Of a stretch of 22,183 bases of DNA, positions 17,654 to 22,183 are shown in pieces. The DNA is from Elysia marginata (Eukaryota > Mollusca > Gastropoda > Plakobranchidae), in the NCBI GenBank assembly GCA_019649035.1, contig BMAT01006488.1, positions 702,425-724,607 on the forward strand. Direction: 5' to 3'. The notes below the pieces were generated by a model. It was not told where the DNA came from, made no database searches, and worked only from the letters and a program-made list of their open reading frames with translations. The position numbers and the translations under genes are program-made. Numbering within the stretch: the first letter of the stretch is position 1; every line of letters begins with the position of its first letter.

Positions 17654-19559
17654 AGACAGCTTCAAAAGAGTCATTCACAAATGTAGTTGTAAAATTTCTC
17701 ATCTCATCACATCACACAGCAGTTACGCACCAGTATGAAAAAATGAGGGAACAGGAGTATAAATTAAGAATTTTTATTTTCACTGTGAAGAATCACTTAT
17801 CCATTAACAAATTTATCTTGTCCATTCAACTTATGGACATTCACAAACATGTATACTGACAATAAAACTGGTATGATGGATTATCTTCTAGTTGTACATG
17901 TTTAGAAATATACATATACAGAAATAACAGCAAAAAATGTGATTGCCAGAATATGATGAAAATTCAAAGGTCCCCTCAACCCATGGTAAATGAATATCAG
18001 AAAAAAAAGAGAGAAAGTCAATAGTAAATAAAAATATGCAGGATTCACAGACGTACAACACTAACCTGTGTGAGTCTCATTTCACCAGAATAAGCAGCAC
18101 CTCATGATCTGAACAGTTCCAGATCTAAACAGGCATTTATTAAAGGGTTCAATAGGCCCCCTCCCCCACATTTTTAAGATAAAGATCTTTGCGCTTAAAT
18201 TATTGAATTATTTTTTTATGTTGCCATGTAAGGTCAACGTTATACTTATCCATATCCCCTGTGCAAGCAATACAGTACTCAGTGCACTCTGTAGAGTAAT
18301 TCCAAAAGAAAATAAACCACTTATGCCGTAGTATTGCAATGCCATTCTCCAACATCCAGTCTCACAGTAGCTTAGAAAAAGAACACTTTTCAAAATAAAT
18401 ATGAGCGGAATGCGATGTATGGCCCTTACAAATAAAATATGGTGGATTTTTTTTCTTCTTTAAGCTGGAGGGGGTGGGGTCAAAGAATCACTAGATTCAT
18501 TTAACAATATGAAATGAATCAAACAAAATTATGGCCATTTCACTTTGATTGAAACTTGCTGGATAGATGAAGAGTATGGTAACAACCACTGTAAGCGCTG
18601 ACTTGTGTAAACTTGTTTAAAACTTTGAGGCAGACCATTAAACGGCACCACGCAGGGAAGACTAGACAACAATTCAAGTTCCAAACCCAGCTAGTAAAAT
18701 TACACTCATTTTGCCATAAACTGGCTCAACGAACATAATAATAATCATCTGCAGTATCACACAACAAATCAAAAGAAAAATGAAAAAAAAAGAATTCACG
18801 AGCCGGGTATCACTTATCAGGCCCTGAAGATGAACAGAAAAATCTTTTTATGCTGGTAGGGCAAGGCCATGCAAACATTTCAAACACAATTAGTTAGGAT
18901 TATTAAACACATGAGCATCATTCGCTGAAGTTGTGCTGCTGCCACAACAACCACATTAACGGGTTGGCAGCATACCCTGGCACAGGAATGATCTAGCATC
19001 TAGTATTCTTCATAACACAAAATAAAAATGAGCATCTTGCTACAAAACATTTATCTCGCCAATATCAGTCTTCACTCTGCCAATTAACATTTTCACACCA
19101 ATTATTTTTGTGTGGTTTTATTCCACACAGCACGCAGACACCCTGCTAGGCACATCTTTCTCCTGACTTCCAGCCAGCGCCACATAACACTTCAAAAATA
19201 CAAATCGTCCATGAATTCACACTAAGTTACAAATTAGCAAAAATTTGGGAAATTTTTTTAAAAATTCATAAAGAATAATTGCCCATCAGATACCCTTTCT
19301 TTAAATTCAGGCAAAATGGTCCAAGATGATAAAAAAAATCAAATTTTGAGCCACAGTACAGTCTCGTCATTTGTTTTATATAACATGGCAACATGTACTT
19401 TTCAAGTGTTCACCTCAGAAGTTTAAAATTTTCATTTATTTCTAGTTGGGTACAAAAGAATATGAATTATTGTTGTAATCAGTGCATTTCAAAAGGGCCT
19501 GTTGTTTGTGGCCTATTATTATGTTTGCTAAAGAATTTTGTAACTATGCTGATTTTTCT
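17654..19559 (-). other. A-rich stretch, probable PDI 3'UTR and intergenic DNA
   Basis: The plus strand is A-rich here, so the minus strand is T-rich, matching 3' sequence of the minus-strand gene. Minus-strand AATAAA hexamers occur at 19435-19440, 19117-19122, 18136-18141 and 17773-17778. No coding frame or named repeat is recognised. Confidence 0.45.
19435..19440 (-). promoter_or_regulatory. Candidate proximal polyadenylation signal of the PDI gene
   Basis: AATAAA on the minus strand about 120 bases after the stop codon. It is the first such hexamer downstream of the gene. Confidence 0.35.
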
Positions 19560-19631
19560 TTACAACTCATCTCTTGGTGCATCGTCGTCTTCATCATCAT
19601 CCTCGCCTTCCTCCTCTTCTTCATCTTCCTC
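19560..19631 (-). CDS. P4HB: PDI terminal exon: acidic tail and RDEL signal
   Basis: Encodes 23 residues and TAA (19560-19562): [19 protein letters not shown] followed by RDEL. The acidic c-region of PDIs binds calcium with low affinity. RDEL is a known variant of the KDEL receptor ligand. The acceptor is TTCACAG after a good pyrimidine tract. The GAA/GAT repeats make the exon prone to length variation. Confidence 0.95.
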   Translation of the reverse strand, partial: EEDEEEEEGEDDDEDDDAPRDEL

Positions 19632-21696
19632 CTGTGAATAGAAGATAGGAAGAGCTTATTGGCAAAAAAAAGATAAAGATAAAGCCTTTGCTATGCTCTG
19701 TGCAGTTTTGAAAACAAATGTATATCTTATTTTTTTTCTCAATTGCCCTAACTTTTTCCATGACTTCATGCATCAGCATCCCCACAAACATTGAAAGAAA
19801 AAAAACTTTCATATCAACTTACTGGACACAGACATTTCCAAAAACCAGATACAAACAACTTTCTATATCTTCCTAAAAGAAGATACTCATGCAGATTGTA
19901 ATACAGGCCTTTGTGATTAAAATTTCCAAAACAATGATCTAATGAATGTCCGTGAATGACTTTTTTTTAGTAAGACTTACTCTAACTTTTATGCATTGGA
20001 TTTCAAAATATTTTGGGGCTATAAACAGAGAGTTCTTTATTTGCCCTTTTGGGGCCATTTTCTTTTCAAACAAGATACAGCTACCAAAGTTTACTTGTGA
20101 CTTGTGGATGATACTCAATAATGAATCAAAACCATAGTTGAAACAATTGACAAAGAACAAAATTATCATGATTATGCTCAAGAGCGAAGACAATTAAATC
20201 TTTCTCAGGACTATAACTAAAACAAAACATAACAGAATCCAATTTTTTTACACACAAAAAAAAGGAGTGATAAATCAAGAAGACATACCTCTGCCGCTCC
20301 AGCGCCATCTTTGCCTTCACTGTCAAGGAACTTCTTGAATCCTTCCAGAGTTCTCTCACCATTGTAGTCGATGATCTATGGAAACATTTCACATACATAA
20401 TTATTTCAATGAGACTGGATAAGACTCATTTGTAAAAATAGGGATGCCAAATAGTGAAATGCAAATGCCACCCAGCATTGCACCTCACAAAAAAATGAAG
20501 GTCAAGTGACAGTTACACTTTTTTTTTTAGAATATAAAAAACATTTATTTCTTAAAACCAGAAATTTCAAATGAAAAGCTGGTACAAAAGGTCCATAGGG
20601 GGGCAATGAATTGTCATTGTTCATGGGATCAGTCTTGATGATTTTTGTGCTTTTATTCAGCTTTTCAGGGGGGGGGGGGAAGGAAAATAACTAAAAACTG
20701 GCATCCCCCAAAAAAGGTATAAAGCTAAAGGACTAGTCTATGGTCTTTAAACCCTTTCAGGAATCTAGGGGGGTTTTTCTTCTTTTTCTAGAGAATCCTA
20801 GGTCTTGCTATAATCTTAACTTTTTTTCAACCATCTTGAAGGCCTTTTAAAAAGTTCCCAAAAAGTGTATTTCTAAATGTTAAATGCTTTGTAACTAGAC
20901 TTGTGGCACCCCTACACAAATGATATTGCCCAACATTGCTCCTTACACAGCCAATATTGGCAGGGACATTACATTTGCCACTCAAAATAAAAAACAGCTA
21001 ATAGCGAAGATATTTTTGAATGAGAGTGACTCTTGCTTACCTCATCGCTGCCAGCAGGGAAATATTTCAGAGTTGGGAAGCTCTGGATTTTCACCTCTTC
21101 AACTTCGTTAGCTGTGGAATCCATTTTGGCAATGACAATCTTGTCGTTACTTTCATAAGCCTTGCCAAGGTCGTCCCAGATAGGAGCCAACTGTTTGCAA
21201 TGGCCACACCATGGGGCATCTGAGATGGATAGAAACACAAAATTATAGTTTAGATGACAAAAATAAAGGCACTGAAAGCATAACATGCATACATTGTGTG
21301 ACCTCTCACTATTTTATCCTATAAAAGAAAACGTTAATTGCAAAAAGAAAAGTTGAGTTGTGAGAAATATGATGTGAATAAAATTAACATCTGAAATACA
21401 AAAAAAAAAAAAGATTTTCTTTGAAAAATATACTCATGAGAAATGGTGAGGCAGCAAAAAAATGTAAAATCTATTTTATTTACTGTTGCATGTTCAGTAT
21501 TTATCATTAGTCTAGTAAGAGAAATATTTGAAATTATTCTGAAGAATTTAGCGCAAGAGATTGAGAAAGTCTTACAGAATTCAACAAAAACGGCCTTGGA
21601 CTGGTCAAGAGCGACTTCCTTAAAATTTTTGCCGACCAAAACCTTGACGGGTTTGGCATCCCAATCTTCTGGCACCTCCTCAGACATAAGGTGGGG
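19560..21696 (-). CDS. P4HB: Protein disulfide isomerase, C-terminal part, four exons
   Basis: An ER-lumen oxidoreductase that forms and rearranges disulfides in secretory proteins, and in animals is also the beta subunit of prolyl 4-hydroxylase. Exons 21696-21576, 21219-21041, 20375-20289 and 19631-19560 join in phase into 152 residues plus stop. The order is [40 protein letters not shown] (the active-site CGHC of the a' domain, with the Tyr codon split by an intron), [14 protein letters not shown] with the cis-proline, [17 protein letters not shown], then a 17-residue Glu/Asp/Gly tail and RDEL. The a, b and b' domains must lie beyond the right edge. Spacing and motifs match canonical PDI (P4HB/PDIA1) rather than ERp57 or ERp72. 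It is convergent with the receptor gene. Confidence 0.95.
19632..20288 (-). other. PDI intron before the terminal exon
   Basis: A 657-base AT-rich intron with a GTATGT donor and a CACAG acceptor. Nothing else is recognised. Confidence 0.85.
20289..20375 (-). CDS. P4HB: PDI exon: end of the a' domain
   Basis: Encodes 29 residues: [20 protein letters not shown], then [19 protein letters not shown] is the last strand and helix of the a' thioredoxin fold. Both ends are phase 0. Confidence 0.95.
20376..21040 (-). other. PDI intron
   Basis: A 665-base intron with a GTAAGC donor and a CCATAG acceptor. It contains a poly-G run near 20668-20678 and homopolymer A/T tracts. No gene is seen. Confidence 0.85.
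21041..21219 (-). CDS. P4HB: PDI exon: CGHC active-site exon
   Basis: Starts with two bases completing Tyr, then [20 protein letters not shown], continuing through [13 protein letters not shown] to [14 protein letters not shown]. Both catalytic cysteines and the cis-Pro that faces them are intact, so the redox site should function. Confidence 0.97.
21220..21575 (-). other. PDI intron splitting the active-site Tyr codon
   Basis: A 356-base intron with a GTAAGA donor and a CATCTCAG acceptor. AT-rich and otherwise featureless. Confidence 0.85.
21576..21696 (-). CDS. P4HB: PDI exon: start of the a' domain
   Basis: Encodes [20 protein letters not shown] and then [20 protein letters not shown] plus one base. 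It matches the x-linker and first strand of the a' domain. The acceptor is TTCCTTCAG after a T-rich tract. Confidence 0.95.
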
Positions 21697-22183
21697 CTGA
21701 AGGAAAACAAAATATAACATCAGACATTATAATACCATTTCCCAAAAGTGTTACATATAAACATTTACTACTTAGTAAACTACACTACACCATAGATCAT
21801 GCCTAAACTTTAACATCTCGTGATGCAACAATGCTTGCCTGGCTTCACAGTTATGAAGTCCAGACCAAGAGAAGTCTTTCATGCTTGATGTTTGTGTTCA
21901 CATGGAAGGGTGCGATGCGTGTTACACAAATGCAGACCTAGTGACAGTGTTGACTAATAGCCCTACCACAAAGAAGTACAGCTTTGTTATAAACTTTAGA
22001 GCAAGAGAAGTGGTCTCAGGATCGAAAAAAAATTTTCAGGGTGTTTAAGTTTAGCCATAGTTTGCATGGTTTGACAGCGAAGGATTTTAGTATATTTTCT
22101 GTCAAATAAAAACAGTAGAAAAGGAAGAAAACTAAAAAAAAATTTTGAAATCTTTTAGGCTTACCCGTTTTTTTTTTTTTTTT
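21697..22183 (-). other. PDI intron running off the right edge
   Basis: No upstream PDI exon is visible. The window ends in a T homopolymer. A GTAAGC at 22164-22159 on the minus strand follows poly-A and does not look like an exon end. Confidence 0.7.

Noticed and set aside
22153-22183. Upstream PDI exon ending at a GTAAGC donor
   Set aside because: The preceding sequence is a homopolymer that would encode only lysine and does not match the PDI segment expected before PHLMSEE.

Overview
This is an AT-rich animal nuclear genome window with two spliced protein genes facing tail to tail. The intron-rich structure and receptor type suggest a lophotrochozoan, most likely a mollusc. That placement is inferred, because no rRNA or mitochondrial marker is present.

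Positions 517-11140 (+) hold the 3' part of an orphan nuclear receptor. Eight exons join in one open frame of about 1077 codons: two zinc fingers on separate exons, a C-terminal extension, an unusually long low-complexity hinge of about 700 residues, and an NR1-like ligand-binding domain with an AF-2 helix. The 5' exons lie outside the window. The intron between the two large hinge exons carries a nearly complete mariner DNA transposon (3744-5126, transposase on the minus strand). It has matching 33-bp inverted repeats, TA duplications and a long open frame, but its probable start codon reads ACG. A degenerate tandem array supplies the pyrimidine-rich acceptor of the preceding intron. A tRNA-like SINE head lies in the last intron.

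From 11141 to about 17.5 kb I see no further coding sequence. It is mostly T-rich and probably holds a long receptor 3'UTR, with a few N bases beside a poly-C run, an AT microsatellite, several AATAAA signals and, at the right side, a 174-bp imperfect foldback that could be a MITE. Between about 17.7 and 19.56 kb the plus strand becomes A-rich, which fits 3' sequence of the opposing gene.

Positions 19560-21696 (-) hold the last four exons of a protein disulfide isomerase: the a' thioredoxin domain with the CGHC active site, an acidic tail and an RDEL ER-retrieval signal. Its 5' exons lie past the right edge. The two genes have no evident joint function. One is a nuclear transcription factor and the other an ER folding enzyme. 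The least ordinary item is the receptor, whose features fit a lineage-specific orphan group, possibly the two-DBD receptors.
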